From positions 109,419,717 to 109,483,716 of the forward strand of contig JBOZIK010000001.1 in assembly GCA_051453625.1 (NCBI GenBank): a stretch of 64,000 nt of DNA, in the 5' to 3' direction. Of the stretch, positions 12,482-24,553 are shown one piece after another. Position 1 is the first letter of the stretch. Each line of letters begins with the position of its first letter. The notes below the pieces were generated by a model. That model saw only the letters and a list, made by a program, of their open reading frames with translations, searched no databases and had not been told where the DNA came from. A program made the translations under genes and the position numbers. Source of the DNA: Welwitschia mirabilis (lineage: Eukaryota; Gnetophyta; Gnetopsida; Welwitschiales).

Positions 12482-12749
12482 AGGCTACTTGGAGATTGAG
12501 AGTTATTATTGCTTCAGTGGATATTCCAGATGTTTGCTACAGCAGTGGTATACTAGTATAAGCTGTAAATTTTTCTTTTAGTTTTTCTTTTTTCTAACCT
12601 CTAACGTCCCCTTCATCATCTAGATGTCAGAGTCAGATGACTATCCTATTTTCTGCTTTCCCTCTTTCTATGGTTATCTGTGTTTCTGTCATCCAGGTTA
12701 TCATCTAGACAATAGATAGGATGTCACCTTCTCAGATCCAAGACTAAAT
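12482..12749 (+). mobile_element. Type 2 leader, first copy
   Basis: Non-coding leader between primer site and gag. It contains two palindromic modules (12604-12642 and 12688-12726), which are found at the same distance from the primer site in the second copy (15352 and 15433). Confidence 0.65.
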
Positions 12750-13486
12750 GTTAAAATTAGAAAAAAGAAAAAATATCAGAGAGAGTGACAATTCATTGCT
12801 GATAATATCAAATAAGGTTTGCTAAATTTTGAAATAGAAACAAATCAAAATAGCCTAGGTATGCAAGATTTATAATTTCCTGTAATTTTTTATTTTAATT
12901 CTGCAGAAGAGTCTAATTGTGGTACCATGTCAATATCTAACCAAATATAAAAACAACTTATCTCCCCAAATCCACCTCCATTATTGGAACCCTCACTTCT
13001 ACTTCTTCTCAACCCAATACTCGTGCTACTTTGAGAGATTTTATTGCAACTAAGAAACATGAAATCCAAAAACCTTTTGACTTACCTCTTGATAATGATG
13101 TAGAACTTTGAAACTTGAATGTTTATCCTATCTTTAATAGAGAACTTAAAGATCCTTTATAACACATCGCCAAAATTGAACAACTTATTCTTACTTCTAG
13201 AAACGATAAAAAATGAATAAGCGATAGAACCTACATGGTTATCTTTCCCATGATGTTCATATGTGAAGCAAACTTTGGCTTAAAACGATTCCCCATAAGA
13301 GCCTAAAATCTTGAAGTCAAGTTCAATAAGCCTTCATCAAGAGATTCATAAGCAAAACCAGCATCTAGAAGCATAAGAAAGAAGTCAAAAACTTCCAACA
13401 ATTACCTAATGAAGACTATGCCTCTGCCTATGAGCGATTCTTTATTGCTTTACATTCAAATCTTGTAGATGCCTTTTTAGAGGTAG
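12750..13486 (+). pseudogene. Type 2 gag remnant, first copy
   Basis: Gag remnant parallel to the copy at 15500-17235: the 'DVEL..LN.Y' stretch near 13098 and the 'DRTYMVIFPM' stretch near 13222 can be recognised, with stops between. It ends at the gap 13487-13586. Beyond the gap the sequence is not gag but unrelated and then 3' untranslated region, so zinc knuckle and pol are missing. Confidence 0.75.
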
Positions 13487-13586
13487 NNNNNNNNNNNNNN
13501 NNNNNNNNNNNNNNNNNNNNNNNNNNNNNNNNNNNNNNNNNNNNNNNNNNNNNNNNNNNNNNNNNNNNNNNNNNNNNNNNNNNNNN
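13487..13586. other. Assembly gap (100 N)
   Basis: A run of 100 N between the gag remnant and a G-rich tract. The flanks do not match each other. Confidence 0.9.
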
Positions 13587-13602
13587 ATTGCATATTTAAA
13601 GT

Positions 13603-13650
13603 TGGAGGAGGAGGGGGGAGAGGAGGGGGAAATGGGGGGAAGGGGGTAGG
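13603..13650 (+). repeat. Purine-rich tract with repeated G runs
   Basis: About 48 bases made almost only of G and A, with five runs of at least four G in quick succession, directly to the right of an assembly gap. It does not occur in the parallel 3' untranslated region near 19140. It meets the usual pattern for a G-quadruplex on the plus strand. Confidence 0.7.
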
Positions 13651-14127
13651 ACACATATATTTTCAAAACACACATATTTTCAGTATTCTTGATATAATTT
13701 TTCACTTATGAGAAATTAGTATTACAGATCCTTCTTTTGAGCCAGTTACTAAAACAGGATTCCTTGATTTTTACATGATTATCTTTATATTTGATTGTTT
13801 ATCATAATGGAGCTATTTATCAGTATTATTTAATTAATAAAATATTTGATTTCTATCAGAAGTTCCAATTTTGAAAATCTTTTTGAGGAGCCTGTCATCC
13901 CTTAAATCATCTAGATGACATACTAGATAATTGATTTGATGCTTTACAGGTATTTTTATTTAGTTTTTAAATTTTTAAAAATTTAGTCTACCTTTTTAAT
14001 ATGCTATAATCCTTTTTCAGATACTTCCTTTAGATATCCTAGCTATTTCTATTATTTAAAAGTTGGCTTGTAAATATGGTTTATCACTTGGTTTTATTAG
14101 ATACTGATAAGGCTAAGTGGCGCGGTA
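13651..14127 (+). mobile_element. Type 2 3' untranslated region and polypurine tract, first copy
   Basis: Matches 19180-19662 along its length ('ccagttactaaa', 'atttaattaataaa', 'tagatatcctagct'). It contains a palindromic module at 13894-13935 and ends in the purine-rich 'gataaggctaagtgg' directly before the next LTR. Confidence 0.75.
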
Positions 14128-15227
14128 TGTTACACCACCAAGTTATGTATATTTGATAGGGTATTATGAGTTGTTTTATAGGTAAATTAACATATAAATG
14201 CTTAGTTATAAGGATAATTAGGAACTGAGGTGCACAAGATGAAAACATGCAGTTTCCAAATAAAATATAAGCATTTTATGCATATATGGATAAATTATAT
14301 TTTTGGATAATGATTCCTCCAAATAACAAGCAATCAGACTAACTGAATATTGATAAAATTCCATCGTTCACCTCATTGTCTGGACGTTAGTAGCGAATGA
14401 CATCTCCAACTGGTCAATAGTACTTCACATGTAGTTCATAGGTTGTTGAACTAAAGTAGATCAAAAGTTTTAATTATTAGTCTGTGTCATCTCCTCCTTC
14501 ATTCAGACAACCAGAAAGATGATACTTTTCTCTCACACATTTACCAAATGTTTTTTCCAGTTGTCACTACTTCATTACAACTTTCTTTTGCATGTTAGCT
14601 AGTGTTTCTCTCATGCTTTTCTGTTAATTTCCTTTTCTTTTCTATTTATAAATAAAGGTTCTCCCCTCGATTTCTAATCATCTTCGACAATGTCTAATAT
14701 ACTCATGATAGAAAATCTTAGAACTGGAAAAGCATCTTGTAATCTAGAGAGACGTTACCTTAGTGTTGGGTGGTGTTTCCTCTATAAAGAATGCCTATTT
14801 TGTGATACAGATGCCTTTTATGCTTTTAATATGAATTATTTTTTTGTATTTAATATTTATAGGAAATTCACCCTTATAGTTTATGTTGTTTAAGATTCTG
14901 TGACAGGTTTCTTCTGTTATATAGATTATGAAGGTAGCCTTTGTCAACATTGAGTTTAATTAGTTTAGATGCATCATTATTTTTTTTGTAGATTAGTTTT
15001 AAATAAGTATATTTTAATTTCATGCATTGCAATTTATTTTAGTGGATTAGGATTACATATTTCTATCTCAAAATTAACTCTTATATTCTCATACTATTGG
15101 CCTTCTATGGGATTATGACATTTAGATCACTCCCGACTATACTAGCATATTGTTTTTGTGCATTTTATTTGTAATTAACAGGATTTAAATTAAGACATAA
15201 AACATTGCATAAATACACAATACAACA
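14128..15227 (+). repeat. Type 2 LTR, middle copy
   Basis: Starts TGTTACACCACC after the polypurine tract and ends 'tacaaca' before a primer site. It therefore serves both as 3' LTR of the first unit and 5' LTR of the second. It contains palindromic modules at 14363-14403 and 14485-14523 and the TATA box 'tttataaataaagg' at about 14645-14653. Confidence 0.85.
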
Positions 15228-15230
15228 TTT

Positions 15231-15248
15231 TGACACTATTGTTGGGGA
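15231..15248 (+). other. Type 2 primer-binding site (tRNA-Asp), second copy
   Basis: TGACACTATTGTTGGGGA, three bases after the middle LTR. It is the tRNA-Asp type with several transitions. Confidence 0.75.
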
Positions 15249-15499
15249 AGGCTACTTGAAGATTGAGAGTTGCCATTTGCTATAGTAGTAATGTACCAAT
15301 ACTCTATAAGTTTTTCATTTAGTTTTTTTTTTTTTTTTTTTGCTAACCTCGGACGTCCCCTTCGTCATCTAGACATCACAGTTAAACGACTATTCCTTTT
15401 TTGCTTTTCTTCTTTTTGTGCTTTCTATTTCTGTCATCTAGGTTATTATTTAGATGACATAAAGGACAGCACTTCAGATCTGAGACTGAATCGTTAAGA

Positions 15500-17235
15500 T
15501 TGGAAAAGGTAAAAAATATCAAAAAAAGTGATAACTTATTGTAGAAAATATCAGAGAAGATTTGCTAAATTTTAAACTTGAAAATCAAAATAGCCAAGGT
15601 ATGCAAGATTTAGAATTTTCCACAATTTCTGATTTTAATTTTGTAGAATAGTCTAATTTTGATATTATGTCAACTTCTAAACAAAAAAAAAAATAACTTA
15701 TCTCTCCAAATCCACCCCCTATCATTGGAACCCTTACTTCTACTCCTTCTTGACCTAATACTCATGCTACTTTGAGAGATCTCATAGTGAATAAGAAACT
15801 TGAAGTCCAAAACCCTTTCAACTTACCACCTGGTAATGATGTAGAACTTAAAAACTTAAATACTTATACTACCTTTAGTGGAGAACCTGATGAAGACCCT
15901 TTATAACACATCACTGATATTGAACAACTTAGTCTTACTTCTAGAAATGGTAAAAAGTAAATAACTGATAGAACCTATATAGTTATCTTTCCCATGACCT
16001 TGAGAGACAAAGCAAAAATCTGGCTTAGAATGATCCCTTATAAGAGCCTTAAATCTTGGAATCAAGTTTAAGAAGCCTTTATCAAAAGATTCATAAGCAA
16101 AACCACCATCCAGAAGCATAAGAAAGAAGTTACAGACTTCCAACAACTCCCTAACGAAGACTATGCCTCTGCTTATAAGCGATTCTTTGTTGCTTTATAT
16201 TCAAACCCTGTAGACACCTTTTTGGAGATAGAGTTAATAGACTATTTCTATAGTGGGTTGAACAATCATACCAAGTAACTCATAGATTTCTCTTATGGAG
16301 GTAACCTCCTAAATCAAACCTTAGAAGATGATTGAAAAGTGTTGAAAAACTTAGTAGAAGTAAGTCAAACTTAGCCTAAACCCTCCTCTAGAGAAAACCG
16401 AATAGTAGGCCAAATCATTAAGGACTTAAAAGAAGTTAAACATGAGAAGACTAAAACCAAAATAAAAAATAAACCAACTAGTATCATTAAGGATTTTACT
16501 TTTACCTTAGAGAAATACACCCAGATAATCTTTGATGCTAAAGTGACAACTGAGAAGAGTAAAGTTATCATTCCAACATGTAATTTATGCGAAGATAGCT
16601 CTCACATCATGAAAGAATGCCCTCTACTTTTAACTTGCAAAGAAAGAATCTATGAGGAAGTACGCGCTTTCAACCAAAGACCTTTCAACTATATTCAAAA
16701 CTATAACCAAAGACAAGTCACCAACCACAATTTTTAAAATAGGATGAATGAGCAACCAAATTCTAGCAATTTCCAAATACCTCATTCTAACTTTCAGATT
16801 CTAGCAATTTCCAAATACATCATCCTAACTTTCACTCCTATAGAAATAGATTTTAACATTAAAACTTTCAATTCAACTATCCAAGTAACTTAGCAAATCC
16901 TTCCAACTTTCAAAACCTTAGTAATCATCTTAGGAATTTTATTGAAGAGTTGAGAAAAACTCAAGAGAAGACAAACACAAACATAGAAAATCTTGTGAAA
17001 ATTTTACAACAAATTATGCTTACTAATTAAAGATTACAAGGGATCCTTGCCAATCAACCTTTATCGAACCCTAACAAAGTAGAAAAAGATTGTAAGGTGG
17101 TGACAAGGAGTGGAACTGTTACAACTCTTCCTACTCATGAGGCTTCAACTTCCCAAAACAATAAGAATGATGAGGAAGAGGACATTGAAATCCTAGAAAA
17201 TCATTCCTTTCCTTCTTCTCTTAGCAACAAAAAGA
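15500..17235 (+). pseudogene. Type 2 gag, second copy (best preserved)
   Basis: Retrotransposon gag with few breaks. 'NPFNLPPGNDVELKNLNTY' begins near 15813. The capsid core 'IFPMTLRDKAKIWL' near 15985 and 'EAFIKRFIS' near 16073 follow the Retrotrans_gag pattern of other plant elements. The nucleocapsid zinc knuckle at about 16579-16620 reads 'CNLCEDSSHIMKEC', an intact C-x2-C-x4-H-x4-C, inside the open frame 16543-16737. An Asn-rich tail with a short internal repeat ('ctagcaatttccaaatac' twice near 16761-16818) follows. In-frame stops (for example near 15903 and 16334) prevent translation as one protein. Confidence 0.85.
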
Positions 17236-17479
17236 AAGATTAGTTCCAAAGAAACCTGCTACTCCATGGCTTAATACGCTTAACATAAACCCCATCTTTA
17301 ATGATCATTTAAAAGCTTTAATGCAAAACATGAGCATCAACTTATCTTTTTGGAAACTTTTGTAAGAGAATCCCAAATACTCTAAGCTATGAAAAAAACC
17401 TAATAAGAAGGAATCAAAAACGAATCATCCCTAATAAAGTCTTTATAGCTCAATCCCTTAGCAACTTAGTTTCCAAGAA

Positions 17480-17965
17480 GTGTTTAAAGTTTAAGATCCA
17501 GGGATAGCAACTGTTAGTGTCACTTTAGAGGGGAATCGTATAATTAAGAAAGCATTGATAGACATTAGAGCTAGTGTCAACATCATACCCTTGCATATTT
17601 GTCAACGACTTAGGTTAAAAAAATAGTAGATCCTACATGAGTTATTTTGGAATCAGCCAATACATCTGTGAAGAAATCTTTAAGTTTGTCAAGAACTTAG
17701 TCATTCAGATAGAGGAAGCTTTCTATCCAATAGATGTAGTTGTTTTAGAAGTTGATCATCAAGGTGGATATTCCCTACTTCTAGGTAGATCTTTCTGTGT
17801 AATAGCTCATTACATCATAAACATAAGAACTGAATTGATGAAATGCCATTTTGAAAACAAGTAATTTTTAATAAGAGTGTTTGATGCAGCAGAAAAAGAT
17901 TTAGGTAATAATTTAAGTTTGGAGGAAGATATAAAACCAACTCTATTTTTATAGCACCATCCAAC
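17480..17965 (+). pseudogene. Type 2 protease remnant, followed by deletion of RT-RH-INT
   Basis: Aspartic protease remnant: 'DIRASVNIIPLHIC' near 17560-17605 stands where active enzymes have D-[ST]-G-A, so two catalytic-loop residues are lost. The frame 17637-17864 carries 'EEAFYPIDVVVLEV' and 'LLLGRSFCVIA'. About 100 bases later the sequence runs directly into the segment that follows integrase in E1 (18080 matches 22285), so RT, RNase H and integrase have been deleted. Confidence 0.8.
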
Positions 17966-18079
17966 CCTAAAGCAAATTGTAAAAGATAAAATCATAAAAA
18001 TTATGGGTAGAAAATGGTATATACACATAGACAATAATTGAAATGACATGAGAATTTTTAGATGCAACTGTGAACATAG

Positions 18080-19662
18080 TAGAAGCACTTGTTTTGGAGG
18101 TTTCCCTCAGTGAGGAGGACTTCCTCCTTATCATTGTCTAAGTTCTCTTTTAGCCTACTCCTTGGTTAAATATTATAACTTCACCTGATCATCTTTTAAA
18201 ACTTGACTTATGTATTACTTTATAAAGTATCATGTCTAGTTTTATACTTGGGCATTTATAAGTGATAAGATTGGATTCAACCAATCTTGAAACATTCCCA
18301 TATTTATGGACTATATTTATAGGCAGATGCCTTATTTTTTATTTTTTTTTTAATGGTGATTAAATCTTAAGTTATCAAGGAGTTTTCTTTTCTGTCTTTA
18401 TCTCACTTATTCACCTTTGTCTTTCTTAAGTATATAATCACGTGGGAATTTTATGTTCAAAAAAAAAAGAAAAAAAGACAGAAAGTGCAATAATACAAAC
18501 AACATGATGTGCTATCACAACTACCCCAAGGCAAATATTTCTAAGAGGAGCCTTTGACAGTGTAATATGGTAGCTGTGGGAACTCTACTAAGGGGTCAGT
18601 TGGCCATGCTTCACAGGTCCTTACTTCTCTGATAGTGGTTGCACTCTCCTCATCATGATAAAAAGAAATTAAACCCTTAGTATTTCTACTTGATCATTTT
18701 ACTTTTAGATATTTCGATGCATTTTTGGGGTACAAGCAAGTGATTCCCTTCTTAAGTAACTTTTGGTTTTAACCTTCATTATTCTACACACTTGACATTT
18801 TGGATATCATCATAATCACCACCTTTTTAAATGAACTTTCTGTAGTTAATACATTTTGTCATGCATTTTTGCTTAGGTGATGTTATGATGTTTTCCATAG
18901 GTTTTTGCTAGGTTAGTACTTAGGATAGGTAAACAATCTTCTCCTTATTCCTTGCATCCTTTTTCCCTCTGATTTTCTTCTATTTTCATGTCTACTATTT
19001 TCAGGTTCTTTCCGCATCTTCTTCTTTTTTCTTAGGAATTTACCTATTTCATTTTTTTAGGCACTTCGAGATGCATTGTATCATTTTAAGGAGGGGCAGG
19101 ACATATTATTAGTATTTTTGATACTTTTCTTTCGATTTTGAGAATCATTATGGTCAATCGTCCTTCCTTTCCTCCCTACTCCTAAACCAGTTACTAAACC
19201 ACGATTCATCATGCATAGGCGAGGGAAGTAATTATACATTTTGTTTTAGCATGATGTATTATTTCTATCTAATTTTACATGATTATCCTTGGATTTTTAT
19301 GATTAGAATGGCATATTTAACTATTTATCATAGTGGGGGACTGTTTATTAGTATGATTTAATTAATAAAAAAATTGATTTCTATCATAGGTTCTAGTTTT
19401 TAAGATCTTTTAAGAAGCATGTCGTCCCTGTTATTGTTCAAATGACCAAACCAGATGACTGACTTCTGATGCTTAGTATGTATATTTAATCAGTTTTTTT
19501 TGTATTTTCCAGAAATTTAGTCTATTATTGATATCTACTGCAAATATTTTTCAGATGATTTCTTTAGATATCCTAGCTTTTTTTATTGTTAGAAACATTA
19601 GCTCGCAAATGTGGTTTACCGCCTAGTTTTATTAGGGACTGAGAAGGCTAAGTAAGAGGCTA
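18080..19662 (+). mobile_element. Type 2 3' untranslated region, second copy
   Basis: Non-coding tract beginning with the last codons of integrase ('agcacttgttttgga') and continuing with segments shared with 480-1120 and 22290-22900. It contains a palindromic module at 19421-19460 and ends in 'gagaaggctaagtaagagg', the polypurine tract, before the last LTR. Confidence 0.75.
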
Positions 19663-20743
19663 TGTTTTGATAGGGTATTCTGAGTTATTTTATAGGCAAA
19701 TTAGTAGATAAATGCTTTATTCTCATGATACTGAAGAACCAGAATGGAAAGAATAAAAACATACAATTTCCAGTTAAATTACAAGCATTTTGTATAGATA
19801 TGGATAAATAACATTTTGGATAATGATTCTTGTAAACAATGAAGCGATTAGATTGACTGAAGATTGATAAAAAATCATCATCCACCTCATCGTCTAAATG
19901 TCAGTATCAGACGACATCTCCAACTAGTCGATAATACTTCACATGTAGACCACAAGCAATTAAACTGGAGCAAACAAGGAATTTTAATTTTAGTCTACAT
20001 CATCTCCTATATCATTCAGATGACCAGAAGAATGACATTGTTCTATACTTTTATTGAATATTTACCCAAGTTTTCGCCACTTTATTATGGCTTTTCTTTG
20101 CATGTTAGCTAGGGTTTTTCCTATACTCTTCTATCAGTTTTCCTTCCTTTTATATCTATAAATAAGGGTCTTCCCCTCGATCCCTAATCATCTTCGACAA
20201 TACCTAACATACTTGTGACAGGACATCTTGGGACTGAAGAATCATTCTATGATTGTAGAGAGACACTCCCTTAGTGTTGGGTGGCATTTCCTTCATTGAG
20301 AAATGACTACTTTGTAATATGAATGTTGTATGCATTTTAATATGAATTATCTTCTTTTATGTTCAATATATGCAGGAACTTCTCCCTCATAGTTTTTGTT
20401 ATTTGAGATTTAGTGATAGGTTCTTTTGTTATATAGATTATGAGGGCATCCTTTGTCAAGGTTAAGATTAATTAGTTTAGGTGCATCGTTATTTTCTTTC
20501 CTAGATTAGTTTTGCATAAGAATGTTTCATTTTAATTCCATGCATTGTAATTTATTTTAATAGATTAGGGTTACACAATTTTCTCTTGAAAGCAACTCTT
20601 TATTTTTCATAATTTAACCTTTGACGGAATTATGATATTTGGATCACTCCCATCTATACTAATGTGTTGTCTTTGTGCATATTATTTGTAATAAACAGGA
20701 TTTAGCTCAAGACGTGAACGTTGCATAAATACACACCGTAATA
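19663..20743 (+). repeat. Type 2 LTR, last copy
   Basis: Starts TGTTTTGATAGGG and ends 'cacaccgtaata' directly before the 'actat' duplication. Palindromic modules lie at 19875-19914 and 20000-20036. TATA box 'ctataaataagg' is at 20156-20167. Confidence 0.85.
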
Positions 20744-20748
20744 ACTAT
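20744..20748. repeat. Target-site duplication of the type 2 insert, right copy
   Basis: 'actat', identical to 11144-11148. The RNase H sequence of E1 resumes here. Confidence 0.85.
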
Positions 20749-22310
20749 CTTCTTAGATTTCATATAAAGTTTACACAGATTGTGTGTTCATATGTTACCT
20801 TATGACCAAGAAAGATTATAATGCCAAACTTATTAGATGGATCCTTTTCATGTAAGAATTTAATTTTACCATCATTGATAAGACTAGAAAACATAATAGT
20901 GTTGTGGATTACTTTCTTAACTCGCTTGTTCTTTTGATAAAATACCAATGAATGATTTATTTTCTAATGAGTAACTATTTGTTATTAAACAACTCTAAGC
21001 CATCTTCTCTATGCATACTGCTCCTTGGTATGCTAATATAGTGAATTATATTATTACCTTAAAAAAAACTCAACATTAAAGCCATAACCAATGAAAATAT
21101 TTTCTCTATAGAATTAGCGATTATGAGTGGAATAAACCCCATCTTTACTATAGATTCAAAAATCAAATCATACGTAAATGTATTCTTAAATGTAAAATGC
21201 TAGATATCCTTAATCTTTGTTATGATGAAGTATGTAGGGGATATTTTAGTGGCCAAAAAACTACAATGAAAATTCCTCATTCTAGTTTCTATTATTCTAC
21301 CATTTTTAAGAACTTTTTTAACTTTTCTGGAAGGTGTAATGCTTTTCAATGTTATGGTAGCCTAACTCACTCTCAAGATGTGCTTCTTAAAGCTATGCTT
21401 AAATGTAAATCTTTTGATTTTGGGGGATTAACTTTATAGGCCCTATCAAAACACCTTCTCATAATAAAAATTACATCTTAATGGTTGTTTCTTAGGTTAC
21501 CAAGGGGCTTGAAGCTATTTCTACTACCAAAATTAATGTCAAAACTATTTGTAATTTTGTTCAAACTCATATCTTTCAATGTTTTGGTTTCCTTAGAATT
21601 ACATTAGTGAGTAAGGAACTCATTCTATTAATTATTATTTTTTGGAAAATTCTTTTATCCATTGGAATTAAACATAGAATTGATGTTCTTATCATCCACT
21701 AACCAATGACCAAGTTAAAAATGCTAATAGGAAAAGTAAGAAAATACTTTAAAAACTAGTCTTTATCAATTAAAAAACTTGTACTTCTAAACTTAACAAT
21801 GTTCTTTGGGCTTACCATACTACTTGGAAAAATGCTTTAGGTTTTTCACCTTATAAACTTATGTATAAAAAGGTTTGTATCTTTCTAGTTGGTATTTGTT
21901 ATAAATTCTATCTACTCACCCATCACCTTAACCTTATGAACTTAGATGAAATTATTAAGACTTGATTAGCCTGACTTAATAATTTAAATTAAAAATGTAC
22001 CATTCTATATATCCTCAACACATTCCTAATACCTAAGACAAGTTTAAACATGATAAAAAAATAATTCATAAGTAATTTACACTAGGTCAACTAGTTCTTT
22101 TATGTAATACCTAAGTGCACCTTTTGCAAAACAAGTTAACCTCTAAATGATTAGGTTCTTATCTTATAAAAAAAGTACATTTTAATGGCTTAGTTGAAAT
22201 CTCCAACCTAAATACTAGGAAAATTTGGAAAGTTAAAGGACAAAGGCTGAGAATCTATAAATCATCCAATGATCAAACTTTGAATATGATAAAAGCACTT
22301 GTCTTGAAAG
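20749..22310 (+). pseudogene. E1 RNase H end and integrase
   Basis: RNase H resumes right after the duplication ('KVYTD', then 'MTKKD' and 'KLIRWIL' near 20770-20845). Integrase follows: the N-terminal zinc-binding part near 21130-21300 ('IIRKCILKC', 'GYFSG', 'FYYSTIFK' in the frame 21197-21439), then the catalytic core. In the core the first acidic residue reads N in 'INFIGP' near 21430 and the later acidic positions are also changed. The C-terminal domain ends near 22265 ('WKVKGQRLRIY'). Stops and changed catalytic residues make it dead. Confidence 0.85.
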
Positions 22311-24553
22311 CTTTTCTTGATGAGAAGGAATTTCCTCCTATCATTGTCTAATTTCTTTCTTATCCAACTTTTGCAGTAGATATCATGTTATTACTTGAAC
22401 ATCTTTAACTTAAATCATGTATTACTTTCTGAAGTTAATATTATTAGCAATCTTTTACTTGGGCATTCCAAAGTAAGAAGATTGAATTCACTTAATATTA
22501 AGACATTCATATATCTATAAACTTTATTTTAAAGTAAGATGTTGTGGTTCTTGTATTTTTTCTTAAGGGGGTGAGTCTTTAGTTGTTTGGGCATGCTCTC
22601 ACTTATTTCTCATCTTATTACTTCACCCTTATTCTTATGAGTACTTAGTCATGTGGGATAATTTCTTTTCACCAAAACAAAAAAAGTTATCTTTTATCTA
22701 AAACAAATCATGATATCTTACCACAAGCACACTAGGGTAAATTTTTCCAAGAGGCATATTTATAGTGTGATGATAGCTATGAAAACTTCACTCAGAGTTT
22801 AGTTGATCATGCTTTGTGAGTCCATACTTCTCTAATAGTGGTTTCACTCCCTTCGTCATAGAAATAATTATTACTTAGAGGATATAGAATCAGTGATGTC
22901 CTTGGTGTTATCAGAGGCATTGCTTATTTTATAGACTTATTTTTGCATAAAATACATCCCCATGATCATTTTTCTTTTTCATATCTCAATGTAATCTTTG
23001 TCGTGTGAGTAGGTAAGTCCATCTCTGAGTAGCTTTTGATCTTATCATTCTTTGATTATGAACATTAGAATTTCTTAACGTTGTCATAACCATTGCTTAC
23101 TCAAGTATTACATTATCAATTTTTATGTTTTGTCATGCATCATTAATTAAGGGATTTTATGATTTTTACCAAGGGAGTTTATTTAGTTAGAATTTTAAGA
23201 TAGACAAGCAATCTTATTCATGTTCTTAGTTGTTCATTTTTATTTTGTCTTTCTTAATTTTTTTTTTTTTTTAACTTCAAAGTTATTTTCATACTTTTTT
23301 AGCATAATATTATGAACTTAATCATTTAGTAGTTTCTTGTTATCTTTTTTTTATTTTACTTAAGGTTTTTATTCATAAGGGTTGTCCTTATTTTTTGCAC
23401 TTTTTGATTTTCATTTCTTTTTGAGTTTTTTCTTGTTCCTTTTACATGCTTACTAAGTTTGTTGATATTTGAAGATTTGCTTTTCTAAACATTACCTCTT
23501 TCCACTTGGTTCATTACCATGGCTCTATACTTTTCTCTTACTTTGAGTTCCTTTTCATATTTAACTCCTTTCCATGATGATTTTTTGAGGATAATTCTTT
23601 ACTTATTATCCATTTTTTAGACTTTCTAAGACTTTCCGAGGATTTATTATTACTATCCTTGATTATCTGACTCTACCTCACCTGTACCATTTTTCCATAG
23701 CTTTTTTTTTTTTTTAGGAATCGTTCCATGTCTAATGTCTAGACAATTGGGTTAATGACCGTAGTTTTCTTGTACTAATGTAATACGGGATGTATTAGTT
23801 CATCTGTGGAGGGGAAAGACATCTTTCTCAGATATTTCTGAGATATTAAGCAAAATTTTTAATTATAACAATTATTTTTTTATCTTTCGTAATACATATC
23901 TGTGATGTGATAGTCAGGTTATGATTTGATATTACTTGTATAATTTACATCATGAACATTATTTAGTAGGTCACAACAACACAATTACATGACCTCCTTA
24001 CAGGTATGATTCAAGAGATTTAGGAGACCATGGACAAGGGAAGTAATATTATGATTATTTTTCATATTTACACCTAGTAAATTATCCTTTAATACTCACT
24101 AATTTATTTAGATACATCCTTTTGAGTTATCACTTCTTAAAATACACATCATCATTTTTCTAAGTTATCATGGTTATATCTTATAATGATTTTATGTACA
24201 ACATTCAATTTTTTTCTTGACATGTCTTAAATTTTTTAAGTATGGTGCTAATAAAGATTTGAGTACACTAATTTTCTTTGATGATCATGTTCACAGGCAC
24301 TTAACTTTCATTCTAATTTATTAAGTATGTCAGCCATATAGTCATCTAGACAACATTTAGGATGACTGCAATATTACACATCTTGTAGAGGTAATACGTA
24401 AATTCATGAGTTGTTAATATTTTATCCTACATGATATAGATTTTTAAACTTAACTTACATTTCCCTAGTTACTATTTATCTTAGTCATTTTAGCTTGTAA
24501 ATATAGTTAATCACTTACTTTGTCAAGGACAGACAAGGCTAAGTGGAGATCTA
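22311..24553 (+). mobile_element. E1 3' untranslated region and polypurine tract
   Basis: About 2.2 kb non-coding, parallel to 500-2574. It holds a palindromic module at 24329-24366 and ends with 'gacaaggctaagtggagatc' before the 3' LTR. No gene was seen. Confidence 0.75.

Larger units (their letters stand above)
11149..20743 (+). mobile_element. E2/E3: type 2 Ty3/gypsy insert, LTR-internal-LTR-internal-LTR
   Basis: A related Ty3/gypsy family inserted in the RNase H of E1. It has three LTRs (11149-12460, 14128-15227, 19663-20743) in the same direction, with a polypurine tract before the second and third and a tRNA-Asp primer site after the first and second. The first internal part is gag, gap and 3' untranslated region. 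The second is gag, protease and 3' untranslated region. RT, RNase H and integrase are missing from both. Only the outer ends carry the 'actat' duplication, so the whole block went in as one insertion or grew later by unequal recombination between LTRs. Confidence 0.85.
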
